Below, piece after piece: positions 36,092 through 46,700 of a stretch of DNA of 64,000 nt. A model generated the notes under the pieces. It was not told the origin of the DNA, made no database searches, and worked only from the letters and a program-made list of their open reading frames with translations. This DNA comes from Auriscalpium vulgare (taxonomy: Eukaryota; Basidiomycota; Agaricomycetes; Russulales; Auriscalpiaceae), in assembly GCA_019915015.1 (NCBI GenBank), contig JAHBBC010000001.1:1364001-1428000 (forward strand), in the 5' to 3' direction. Every line of letters begins with the position of its first letter. Position 1 is the first letter of the stretch. The position numbers and the translations under genes were made by a program.

Positions 36092-38230
36092 TCAGTCTTC
36101 CATGGCCCCGTCGAAGCCGACCGCGCCATCGAGCGACCGCGCATTGAGCGCCTTCGCCTCCTTCTGGGCCTTCGCGAGCTCGCGCGTCCAGATTGCAGCC
36201 GCCTGCTCCTCGCGCAGATCAGCGGCGTCCGCCCCTGCGCCCGTCTGCGCGGAGATGCCCAGCCCGCGGAGCACCTCGTCCGCGCGCACGCCCTCCGCGA
36301 ACATCATCGTCTGCACCTGGTTCTTCCCGCCGCCGAACGAGCCCGTGCGCGCGAGCTTGCGGCCCTTAGCCGCGCCGCTGGTTGTCGACGACGAGGAGGA
36401 CAGCGTTACAAGCCCGACGGTCTCGAGCACGCCCGCGAGGTCGTTGAACTCGCTGCGCGACACGGCAGTGAACGACGCCGCGACGATGGACGCGTAGAAC
36501 GTGTGCAGTTGCGTCGTGTCCACGGACGGCTGAGCGGGTGGGGAGGCTGTGCGCTTGAGCGGCGACGAGCCGGAGGAGACGGACTTGCTGCGCTTGATCG
36601 GGGACCGAGGCGGCGTGGGATGCGCGGGGGACGCGGACGATGCGGACAGCCCGGCCTCGACGCGCTTGCAGGCGAGAAGAAGCGCGAGTAGCGTGAGGCG
36701 GGCATGCAGCCCGAGGTTGCGGATCTTCGCGACGATCTCGCTGTTCCCGGATGGCTTGGAGGCGCTGGGTGTCGCGGCCGCGGGGCCAATTGCCGACGCC
36801 GGGGAGTACGCCTTGAGGGCGGCTAGGATGTGCGTCGGCGTGACTGGGGCAGGTGCCGCGCCGTCGACGAAAGCCTGCGCGACAGCCCGGTCGATTGCAC
36901 CGCGCAATACCTCGAAGAGCGCCCGTACGTCGCCTGTCTGCGACGCAATCTTCTTGGAGAGAAGGGTTAGGGCAGGGATGGGCAAGAACTTGGCGACGTC
37001 CGCGGAGGAGTATGCGGTGCACTCGAAGGAAGAGAGGGTGGGGGTGGAAAGGGACTGTAGGCGAGTATTGAGGATGTCGAGCAGCTGAGCGGAGGTGTAC
37101 GGCGAGAAGTGCAGGGTGCGCACACCCGAAACCCCGTGCAGGGACAGTTTAGCCGATGAAGAGGTCAGTGTATGGGTGTTGGCGATGCCGATGATGCGCA
37201 GAACGGATGAATGGGTTTGCGCCAGCGCGAAGAGGGTAATAAGCGCTTGGGAGGAGGCAGCGACGTGGTCGATTTCGTCGAGGATAAGGATACTAAGGAC
37301 GGAAGGGAAGTAGTTCATAAGAGACAGCTCGAAGCGGGGCAGAAAGAAGCAAGATGACTGACCATTTGGACTGACGACGCGACAGGAGGTCTTCGACCAG
37401 CTCATGAGTGCGCGCTTTACTGCCACGCTTCTTCGATCCGCCAAGCTCCTCGAACAAGCGGTCCCAAACAGCATCGAGGCCAGTAAGGGCCATGCAGTTG
37501 ACCATCGCCACGTTGACTTCATTCTGGAGCATGTCGACCTCCAGCGAGCTGAGAATGGCGTTGACCAGCGCAGTCTTCCCGCATCCTGGTGAGCCGGAGA
37601 TGTACAAGACTGGGTGGGGTTGAGACGTCTCGGACGTAATGAAGGCGGTGACGAAGTCGAGGACGGTGGCGCGCTCATCTGCGCGGCCTGCGATGTCTGC
37701 GGTGCTGTTGCAAGTGGCGCGGAGCAAGGCGCGTACGCGAGAGTGAAGAGGTATAGAGGACGACGGGGTTGTGGGCGGGGTTTGGAGGGCCATCATGGAC
37801 ATTGCGGCCGCGGGGGTGTTTGGTTGCTGGACGATACCGGACATCGACATGTGGCGGCGAGGAGCTGAGAACATGCAATCAGACGCAGACAAACGAGCCT
37901 GAAAGCACGGGACGTACTCATGCGCGCACGGGTCGGGGTCGTGAGTTCTGTGCTAGTGCGGCGCAGGGCGCGGGGAGAGTCGGTGATGAGCTCGACACGG
38001 AATGGCGGGATGTTCTCCTTGTTGCCTCTGCCATCGATTATCGTCGAGGACGTGCGCGGACGCTTGGCACACGGGCTGTCGGGCGGAGCACACGCTGAAT
38101 CAACAAACTCGTCGAAGGAGGGCTCGTCGGCGGGGATCGATGACGACGAGGACGCGTCGTCGTCGTGGGAGCTGTGGGCGCGCTTGCCGAGGACGGAGCT
38201 CCTGGTGACACGGACTGTGGCGAGCGTCAT
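36092..38230 (-). CDS. CDC6: CDC6/Cdc18 replication licensing ATPase
   Basis: It loads the MCM helicase with ORC and Cdt1 in G1. The N-terminus has a KEN box (GNKENIPPF) and proline-directed sites with a basic residue at +3: TPTR, and TPRR created by the first splice. The AAA+ core shows an N-linker (ADIAGRADERATVLDFV), Walker A GSPGCGKT, Walker B ILILDEIDH, sensor 1 in RIIGIANTHT, and LHFSPYTSAQLLDIL with the winged-helix region after ILAALKAYSP. A Ser/Pro insert with SPIK and SPLK sites interrupts the winged-helix part. ORC1 and CDC6 are related, but the small size and lack of a BAH domain indicate CDC6. There are three exons; the second intron lies at about 37.30-37.36 kb. An ACGCGT box lies upstream. 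Confidence 0.9.
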
Positions 38231-38581
38231 GGCCGTCGACGATGGCGAGGAGGGAGGGAGGGACGGTGAGCAGAGGGAGACAAGAGCAGGCGCTGGCGGT
38301 GGCCCGGGCTTTTACGCCGGAGATTGAAACTCAGCCGCAATCATCGGCGCGCGTCGCGTCGCGTACCCGCGTCCAGCACGTGCGCAATCAACACGACGCG
38401 GCGGACTGCACGTGAGCGACGCGTGGGGATTGTGCGGGACGCCCTCCTTGGCGGCACACACGGCGGGCACACACGCGGCTGCTTTCTCCCATGCCTCGCC
38501 GCCGTCCCAGCACGCCCTCTTGGCCGCAGATGCAGCTATATATGTCGCGATCCACCCTTGGACAGCCCCCGCTCCCCAACA
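38231..38581. promoter_or_regulatory. Divergent promoter of CDC6 and the membrane-protein gene
   Basis: This 351-bp region is rich in CpG and contains an ACGCGT box at 38419-38424 and several CGCG runs. Confidence 0.45.
38419..38424. promoter_or_regulatory. ACGCGT (MCB-type) box
   Basis: A perfect MluI cell-cycle box about 190 bp upstream of the CDC6 start. In yeasts MBF binds ACGCGT to drive G1/S genes. Function here is inferred. Confidence 0.4.
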
Positions 38582-39443
38582 ATGCTGAGCTCCTTGGTCA
38601 TTCAACTCTCCCTGTTCGGAGCGGTCTACGCATCCAACAGGGGGTCTGGAGGCGATGACGGATGCGCCACAGGGTGCGCCTGCAGAGTTGCTCTCGTTCA
38701 TACGTAGCTCACTTATACCTTAGTGACAACGACGGCGACGGCGACGATCCGACTGGTGATGACGACCCTCCGTCCACTTGTATTCCACCATCATCATCCG
38801 CCTCTGCGAGCGCGTCTGCGTCCAGCTTCCCCGGTCTCGGAGGAGGCTTGGATCGATCTGCAGCGCTCAGCCACGGTGATATCGCCGGGGTCGCCATCGG
38901 CGCTCGTACGTTGTCCTCTTTCCCTGGGACAAACCCCTCCCTCACTCCCACCTCCCAGTCGCTGGCCTCGCCCTTCTCGCCCTCCTCGCCCTTGTCCTCG
39001 TCCGCCGCCGCCGCCGCGCCCTCGCATCCGCATCAAGCGACGCCTCCGCCCAGGGCTCTAAAGCGCTGCTCGCCGACCCCGGCGCGACGACGCCTTACCC
39101 GCTCGAGATGCGCATGGCCGACCTCTCCACCGGCGTCGTGCCCATGTACGCGCCTTCCGTTGCCGCACCGCCTGCCGACATGCACCAGTACCTCGCGGTG
39201 CGGCGCGACGCCAAGGTGTTTGCGTCGCAGACGTCGCTCCCCTCGTCCGCGCCCGGCCCGCAGGCACAGTTCCGCCAGGGCTTCCCGCCAACGGCGCCGT
39301 CGACGGCGGGCGAGAGCGCGGTCGTGTCGGATACGGACGCTTTGGACGGCCACGAGGAGTTTCGCTCACTGCGTGGGCACGATGTCGAGCAGGGTCACCG
39401 AGAGAGCGCAGCGCCGCCGAGCTACCAGGTCTTCGGCCCCTGA
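38582..39443 (+). CDS. Type I single-pass membrane protein with PPxY tail
   Basis: Exons 38582-38673, 38724-38905 and 38959-39443 join to 252 residues. The N-terminus MLSSLVIQLSLFGAVYASNR looks like a signal peptide. A short Asp-rich then Ser/Ala-rich ectodomain follows, with one Cys (PPSTCIPPSSS). The third exon completes a transmembrane helix, IAGVAIGALAGLALLALLAL, followed by VLVRRRRR as stop-transfer. The cytosolic tail ends APPSYQVFGP, a PPxY motif of the kind bound by WW domains of Rsp5-type ubiquitin ligases. No enzyme domain is present, so a sensor or adaptor role is possible. A much longer open frame through the same DNA is artefactual. The topology is clear; the function is not. Confidence 0.72.
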
Positions 39444-39582
39444 CTTTACGATAGTGTTTGTGCGCATTCGGGGTTTCGTGCAGCATTACGCTATAGTTGT
39501 GCTTTATATGTATGGGCATTTTCCGGAGATGGTTGCATTTCACCGCTCTGCATACATACACAAATACACACAGGTGGGTGGA

Positions 39583-41751
39583 CTAATCCTCATTCAAATG
39601 AAATCTGCTGTTGCGAACCCGCGCACAGACCTGCCTTACCAAGTACTCCACCAGCGCATGCGACTTCTTCCCGCTCAGCGGGTCCTCCACGACGCTCGAC
39701 AGAATCTCCGTCTCGGCCTTGCGCCGCGTGTGCAGCATCCGCATCAGCTCCCTCTTCCACCGCGATGGCAGTTGCTCCGGCGCCCGGCGCAGCATCGTGC
39801 GGGCCTAGACGACGAATGCGGTGAGAGCAATCAGCGCGGTGAGAGCAATCAGCGCGGTGAGAACAAATGTGCACCTTCTTCTCATCGGCAGCGGAGATCG
39901 GCAGCAGCGTGTCGCGGTCGATTCCCATGCTGTAGGGATGATAAGAGACGCGCCAAGCATGCAAGGCTGAGACGCAGGCGTACGCGGGCAGCTCGCTCGC
40001 CCACACGCCGATGCACTCGACACGCGCCGCGGCGAGCCTGGTGCTCTCGTGGCGCAGCGACTGGCTCCCGTACTTGTACACGGACGCGATGTCGAGCCCG
40101 TACGCGTCGCCGTCGACCAAAACGAGAATCGCGATTCTGCGTGCGCACAGATGAGCGGGGGCAGTTGCAGTGCAATAGGAACCGCGTACGTGGAGGGCAG
40201 GTTGTCGGAGAGGGTCTTGACGAGCTGCCGTGTCGCGATGTCTGGGTATCCTTTGCCCTGTTGAGGTGGTCAAGATGCGGATGTTGCGGGGGAAGGTGAG
40301 GTGGTGCGCACGGTGATCATGATGCCGGGCCCTGGCAGAGAAGGCTCGCGCACGAAGTGCAGTCGGCACAACGTCTGGAACACCGCCTAGCATATCACGG
40401 TCACCCAGCTTCACAGCTCGATGAAGGGGTGTGCTTACTTCTTTCTCCACAACGAGCACCCACTTGATGCCTTCTGTGAGATTGAAGCGCTCGATGTCTT
40501 CTGCCACAGGGATCAGCGTGCCCTGCACCATTGTCAGCATTGACGACCTTCAAATCATGGGCTATGCGAACCTCAGACTCGACGACATTCATAATGGCGC
40601 CTGAAACAAGATGTATAGAGAGTCCGACGCCGCAAACGAGCCCCTTTGAGGAAGCGCGCTGCATAACCGTCAGCAACTCGTGCGAGGCGGAGAGCGGGAG
40701 AAACTAACAATGTTAAGGTCTGCTCGTCCGAGGTCGATAGTAGCAGCGAGGTCGTCGACAAGCTGCACATACATGAAAGTGAGTATCTCCGATGGATGTA
40801 CATACTCACCCTGTCAACAACGCCTTGCGACTTGAAGAGTGGTACGTCCTTGTAGAACAAGTCTCTGGCAACATGTGCATGAGACGTCTGCCGTTGACCA
40901 AGTGACATATATTCACCTTTTCGTGGTCGGAATGTCGTTTATGAGTGCTTCGTGCGCTAGCTCAGCCACGCGGAAGAATTGAGCTTAAACACACAATCAG
41001 CACTACGGAAGCTGGGTATATGCACGCAAGCAGGGTCCCACCGAAGGGCTTGATACTGCCTCCCCTCTTTGTCATGGGGTAGCGGAGCACCCTCATGGGC
41101 ATCTCTCTGAGGATATGATATTGAAAATGTGTCGTGCGAGGACAGCCGGGTGAACTTACCCGTCTTTGGGTGCTTTCCGTCTATCGGCGATCTTGAGCTC
41201 GAGCCTCTTGGGGAGCTTAAGGATCTGTAGAGACCCATCTACAGAAGGGGAAGGAATCGCATCTGAGACTTGTTTGAGGAATTCCAGCACTATGGCTTCG
41301 ATCTTCGAAATGGCTTCCGCGCTAAGGAGGAAGAATGAGATGCGCGGCGTAGGACCGTAGAAATTGCTCACCGCGACGAATCATCCTCGTCCTTATCCGA
41401 GACGCCTTCGCTGTCGCTGGCAGATGCATTGCTGTAGTCTTGCAGAATGTCCTCGATAATCTCAAAAGAGGTCAGGTTCTCAGTCAAGTCCATCGGCAAG
41501 TCAAGTGCGTCTAGGTCGAATGGCAAGTCGTCCTCCAGCGCATAAAACTCTTTGAGATCCAGTATGCCGCCTTCGACAGACTCTTGACTGGTCGCAGGAG
41601 AGGGCTCTTGAGAGTTCGTTGCGGAGCTGGACGGTGCGGAGGCCCATTGCAAGTCGAGCACCAGCTCGTCGTCCGAGTCCGAGAACCCCAGAGTATCGCC
41701 AAAGACTTGAGAGTGGTCATCGAGGGCATACAGCTCGTCGTCGCCGTCCAT
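39583..41751 (-). CDS. SPO11: SPO11/Rec12 meiotic DNA double-strand-break protein
   Basis: A topoisomerase VI A-subunit homolog that makes meiotic double-strand breaks. The acidic N-terminus begins MDGDDELYALDDHSQVFG. The core shows FFRVAELAHEALINDIPTTK, then the catalytic-tyrosine motif RDLFYKDVPLFKSQGVVDR (Tyr codon at about 40852-40854), LVDDLAATIDLGRADLN and RASSKGLVCG. The Toprim part has GIKWVLVVEKEAVFQ, GKGYPDIATRQLVKTL and the metal-binding LVLVDGDAYGLDIASVYKYG. It ends LVEYLVRQVCARVRNSRFH. The order and motifs match yeast Spo11. About a dozen short exons are present, and splices were checked around the Tyr and Toprim motifs. The intron at 39805-39874 carries 18-bp repeats. A preserved active site suggests a sexually competent lineage. 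Confidence 0.88.
39818..39862. repeat. 18-bp tandem repeat (2.5 copies) inside a SPO11 intron
   Basis: The unit gcggtgagagcaatcagc occurs exactly at 39818-39835 and 39836-39853, followed by a half copy. It fills most of a 70-nt intron. Confidence 0.85.
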
Positions 41752-42632
41752 GGCGTGCGGAGGTCAGGCAGTCCACGGGCGGTTGTGATGGTGAACGGAG
41801 AGCCAGGACGGCGGTTGCCGAGATGCCGGTCGGCAGATCCTGCTATTCCGATCAGCCTGACCTGCCTTTTCGGGTCCAACAAAGTGGCTTCCGAACCGAA
41901 CTTACTCGTCCAGGCCCAGAGGCGGCGGTGGCCTTATTGAAGAGTGGTTTGGGAGCATGTAAAACACGCCGCACAAGGTTTCGGTGCAGGTTGCATGCAA
42001 TGCCATGCATTCGTGCGTGCGTGCGACCGAATTACATGTACACTCCTTGTCGGGCACCCAACGGGCACCATCACCCTTCTCCTCGACCCTTGCAAGTTGC
42101 ACGCATGTTCGCCGCTCTTCGGAATCCGTTCGACGTGCTCGTGCAGCACGCAGCGACTCGCGCGGGCTGCCGTAAATATGCCGCCCTCATCAAAGCGGCT
42201 TTTCGGCGCGTCGGGTCCATGCAAGGCATCGATTATCGCGCCCGGCGTCGCCTGGGCTTTTCACCTCTTCACATCGGATGTCTCTGGATGCCCCTGCGTC
42301 TACGTCTGATCCGGATGTGCGGATGCCTCGGGTGGCCTCGCGGCCAGGGCCTGTGAGAATTTTGCCGCGCATTTAAGAGTGTGTCGTGGGCGCAACAGCT
42401 TGTGACCGTGTCTTTCTGTGGGTGTGTCCAACCCTGCCTCGAGGCGGCCATTGTGTGTCGGTTATAAGTTTCTTCGTCATTCCTCTTTCTTTCATTATTC
42501 TCCACGGACTGTCGGCGTGCGACGGTCATCAATTTCCTCAGGTGCGGGACATCGTCGTCTTCCAGCGTCCGTCGCTGACGTGTAGTCGTCCTCGCATCCA
42601 GAGACACCTCCATCCTTTTCTTTCAAAACACC
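41752..42632. promoter_or_regulatory. Divergent promoter of SPO11 and the KEN-box gene
   Basis: This 881-bp region separates two divergent genes. I see no gene. The last 250 bases before 42633 are T/C-rich. Confidence 0.35.
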
Positions 42633-43097
42633 ATGGCCGTAATCACTCGATCTGCATCCGCACTCGCAGCTTCTGCTGCGCTCGTCTTGCCCTCTCCCTC
42701 CGGGTCATTCGCGACCCCGCCCTGCAGCCCAGCACGGTCTCTGCGCTCCTCGCCGGCCACCCCCCATCGCAACAAGGAGAATTTTCTCCCCTGCGGCACC
42801 CCCATTCCTAAATCTCCCTCCAAGCGCTGCAAGGCCAAGAAGGCGCTCACGGGTAGCACTCCGCGGAAGACGCCCCGTCGCACGAGGTCCACTGCGAAAG
42901 CGCTCGGGGGGAGCGGGAGTGCCCAGCTACTCAACGCCGGCCTCGACGACCCCTTCACCTTTCAGTCTGGGTTTGGGACGGTCCAAGCTATGCTCCAGGA
43001 CGCGTACGATGAGATGGAGGTGATGATCGCTGCGGATAGGAGGGCTAGGGAGCTGACGGAGAGTCCGCTGGCGGACATGTCCGAGGCTTTCATCTAG
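42633..43097 (+). CDS. Small KEN-box protein with CDK-type sites, function unknown
   Basis: A single-exon 154-residue protein. The N-terminal third is Ala/Ser/Pro-rich. It then has HRNKENFLPCGTPI with a KEN motif, KSPSKRCKAKK and GSTPRKTPRRTRST, which include three full Ser/Thr-Pro-x-Lys/Arg sites. The C-terminal part looks helical: FGTVQAMLQDAYDEMEVMIA, then ADRRARELTE. KEN motifs are recognised by APC/C-Cdh1, and the phosphorylation sites fit CDK, so a cell-cycle role is a reasonable inference. I recognise no domain or family. The ATG follows a T/C-rich leader and lies beside SPO11. Confidence 0.65.
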   Translation: MAVITRSASALAASAALVLPSPSGSFATPPCSPARSLRSSPATPHRNKENFLPCGTPIPKSPSKRCKAKKALTGSTPRKTPRRTRSTAKALGGSGSAQLLNAGLDDPFTFQSGFGTVQAMLQDAYDEMEVMIAADRRARELTESPLADMSEAFI

Positions 43098-43339
43098 ACA
43101 TGGCTCAGAGGTACGTCCGCGTGCGCGCCTTGCATCTCCCCTTTCTGATTTGAATATTCAGGAGCTTGTCTGCGCAAAAATGACACTCACGTTCGACTGT
43201 GCAATGGCTTTCATATCCACAACCACTGTAGAAACAGGACAGTGAATTTCGTCATACGTAGGTAGGGTGTAGCTGTACAATATGTAATTATCTCGATGTG
43301 GATTATGCGAGAATGTGATCGCAATTATCGCTTCGATCC

Positions 43340-43347
43340 AGGGACGC
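43340..43347. repeat. Left target-site duplication AGGGACGC
   Basis: An 8-bp copy directly before the left end of the transposon, identical to 48678-48685. Confidence 0.93.
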
Positions 43348-43367
43348 TAGTGTTGCGGGAAAAACCT
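43348..43367 (+). repeat. Left terminal inverted repeat
   Basis: TAGTGTTGCGGGAAAAACCT. It matches the reverse complement of 48658-48677 at 19 of 20 positions. Confidence 0.93.
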
Positions 43368-43726
43368 CTGGCCAGTATCCCCCCGGTAAGGTACCGGTGG
43401 CGCTCCTAGCCGGGGAGGTATCAAACCGGTACCGTACCAGGGAAATAGTCACGTGATGTTTAGTTCCCACGCAGTAGCAGCTCGATTTTCGCGTACACAC
43501 GAGGATTTGGAATGGTTTCAATGCATCAGATGAAGATTTAGCAGTGTATGTATCCATAGCCAAATTGCCAGAGCTTAGCCGTAGGTGCCCCGACCTGTAC
43601 GAATTCGCTGCTGCCTGCTACACAAGTGTCATGATTTGTCAGCAGACGCGGCTTTTGCAAGGCTGCCGCAGCACTCGAGCGTACATTGTAACAACGCGTA
43701 CAATACATACTGAAACCTCGGGAGGC

Positions 43727-46700
43727 TTATTGAAACAAGGCATCTGTGCTGAAATCATTGTCCTCTTCATCAGAATCTGGTATGCTCTCGTCCCTAGCCT
43801 GACCTGCACTGACTCCGACAGCAGGGTTCCGACGTGCAGGAAGCTGAGCTTCCTCCGCGAGGACATCAGATAAAATTGCAGACCTCAGGTTGATGTGAGG
43901 CATCTTGATGAAAGCATTGGCAGGTTCGTACGGTTCTGCCAGGTCTTCACCTTGAACGTCATTGTCGTCATTGTCGTCTTCTTCGTCCGACATCGGTGCG
44001 GGTGCGTTTTCTGAAGAGGGGAATACCTTCTTTTCGATGTTGTAGAACTTGACCGAAGGGAATTGATTAGTGTGCGCGCGCACCTGCTCGAATGGTTGGA
44101 ACACTGTGTACTTCAATAAAGAACGGAGGTTGCTTACCTTGCTCTTAGACATGTGGTACTGTCGGACTTGAGTCATTGCAGACATGTTATGCACGGATAG
44201 CCGATTCCTATGCTTTGGAGTAAGCCATGTGAATGTAGAGCCAGTCCGTTCATCGGGCATGGAGTTGACTCGGACGGAATACAGTTTGATAGCGAGATGC
44301 TATTCATGACAGCATCAGTCGGCAGCGCTCGGTGAATCATACGGACACGAACACGTACCGGAAGGATGTGCACATTATCAGAGCCAACACGGCCCTTCCA
44401 CCACTTAAGGACCGCCTGCGGAACCGTATCGTCGAGCGGATGATCGAATGGGAACTGGTGTCGAGCATAGGCTAGAGTTTCCCTGTGAAGTTGGGCTGTA
44501 AATGATTTCCCTTTTTTTGCCCACTTCAAGAATGCCTTCTTATGGCCATGAACGATCTCTTTCTCTCCGATGTTGGCTAAGAAGCGGACAACGGACTCGA
44601 AAATTGATGGATGCCGAACACCAATGAGTGTCACCTTCTCGCCTTCCGGTAGCCACAGGTCCGACGTGATAAGATCTGATTGATGCACACATAAGACAGC
44701 GACGAGATGCAAGCAAAAGAATGGCTCTAACCAGGGTTCAGATATGCTGCAGCAAGGTATGCATTATTAGCTATGTTGCCATCCAGAAAGAGTTGGCGAT
44801 GTCGCGCATTGAGGATGCCGCGGATGGCGTTCGCGACCTCAGCGTCAAAATACAGCCTAGGATTTTGAAAGGCGTCCTCTGTTGCACGAATAACAGCATG
44901 CCAGAATATATAGACGTCGGCAGCAGTCGCCTCCAGAGCCTCCAGGCAGGCTAATGCCTTTGTTGCAGGCAAAGTGGCCGCGATGAACTGGGAGAGACCA
45001 GACTCGAACTTGAATGTCTGGTGATCATCCGGTGCAGGCTGAAAATACTCAGCAATTTCCTGCGAATGTTGTCAGCAAGTCATTTCGTCTAGTCGATCCA
45101 TCAATTGTACCTCATAAAGTCCGTTAGGCGATTCACGGATGACTTTCTTGATCGCAGCTGAGGACCGATGGACAGAGCGAGCAGAGAGCGGGATTGTTGC
45201 GAATCTCGTCTTTCCGATAGCCTCCAGGCCGCGTCCTGTCTTTAGTTTTTCACGAGCTTTCTTGAGGGCTGCATGTCCAGCGTGCGAGGTATGAAATAAT
45301 GTTATTGTCTGCCGCACCACACGGATGATCTGGTTGCGGATTAGATCTGATTAATGCTGGTAGTGTGGACGTTTGCGCACCGGTTTGAAAACATCAATGA
45401 GATTAATCTCAAGGATTGTGCGATTCAAGTGATGGCAAACATCCGCAAGATTGAGCGCAGTGGGCATGAGGGCCAGAATTGCAATGGAACGCGAGGCTCG
45501 CGTGTTACCCGTGCTATCACATGTCAGGCCGGAAAACCTGGACGGACCGATGGCATTGACAATCTGCGCGAAGTTGTTAGAAATTGCTGAAGTAGTTAAG
45601 TTCCAATGCCCACGCACCGGACTTGCGACATTCTCAACAATCCAAGGTGCAGTGTGCGACTCGGAAGTTGCCTCCCGTGTGTCCATCAAGTATACTTCAC
45701 GGTCTGAGGTCGAGACGTGTACAGTCCAGTAGGACTCACGACCTGTCGAAGTTCCGCCGTCATAGGAGAGAGTGAGGTCTTCCTGACCTTGCAGATACTT
45801 GAGTTGCTCCCGGCGGACCCACGATGCTTCGTTTACGATGCCTTCATATTCGAGCTTGTCTCTGGTTGAAGGTGCATATGATGGTAAGGCAATCTCAAGC
45901 ATCTCCTTCCACTCCGGGCGCGAGACGATATATGTTGGCAAACCCGCGACGCATATGAGTTTAAGAATGGCAAGGTCGAGCTTTCTGTGACGCTCGAGCT
46001 TCCCAAGCGCCTTTGCTTGCCGAAAGAACGCATGTGTCGCGGCGCCTGCATCTTGCTTCTCCCCATCTTGTCCAATTCCATCTTGAGCTCCTAGTTCCTT
46101 CGCAACCATCATGGATCCTTTCGAATTGGTGAGCTCCTGGACCTGCGCAGACAGTGCCTTTCCAGCTGAATGTATGTGCACTTTCTCCCGCAGCTCTGAG
46201 GACAGCTTGGGGCAGTCCTTTGCATGACGAACGACTCGGATCAACGCTCGATGTCGGAAAGTATGATGGCAAGGGTTATCAGGACCTCCGACACAGCGCC
46301 AGAGCAGCGTAGTTGGATTGTCGCGGCGATAGCAAGCCTCGGTGAGAGCGTCCATCAGAGGATCCGGCGGCCGTCCTCCCCGGCGCGCATCCTTCTTCGG
46401 CTGCACCCATTTGACAAGGTCACCAGGGTTAAGCTCAATCTCCATGTCGCTCCCATCTTCTTCCCCCATCTCGTTCACATACGGAGCTGCGCCGTCCGCA
46501 ACTCCTTCGGCATCTGATTTCTGTTCATCGAGCTGCTGGTCTTGCAGTACCGGTGAACTACTAGGCTGCTTGTGCGTAGCGACTGTGTTTCCGCCCGAAC
46601 GCTTTGCAACCTGTAAGCAAAGCTTCTGTTACTTACTGCTGTCGCGCGCTGACAACCTCTTTGGGCACTTACAGTTGACGTTCCAGCAATATGCAGATTC

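Noticed and set aside
38662..40299. A 545-codon plus-strand open frame.
   Set aside because: It runs through the membrane-protein gene, its introns and then antisense of SPO11. The Arg/Pro-rich translation is a high-GC artefact, and the spliced models explain the DNA better.
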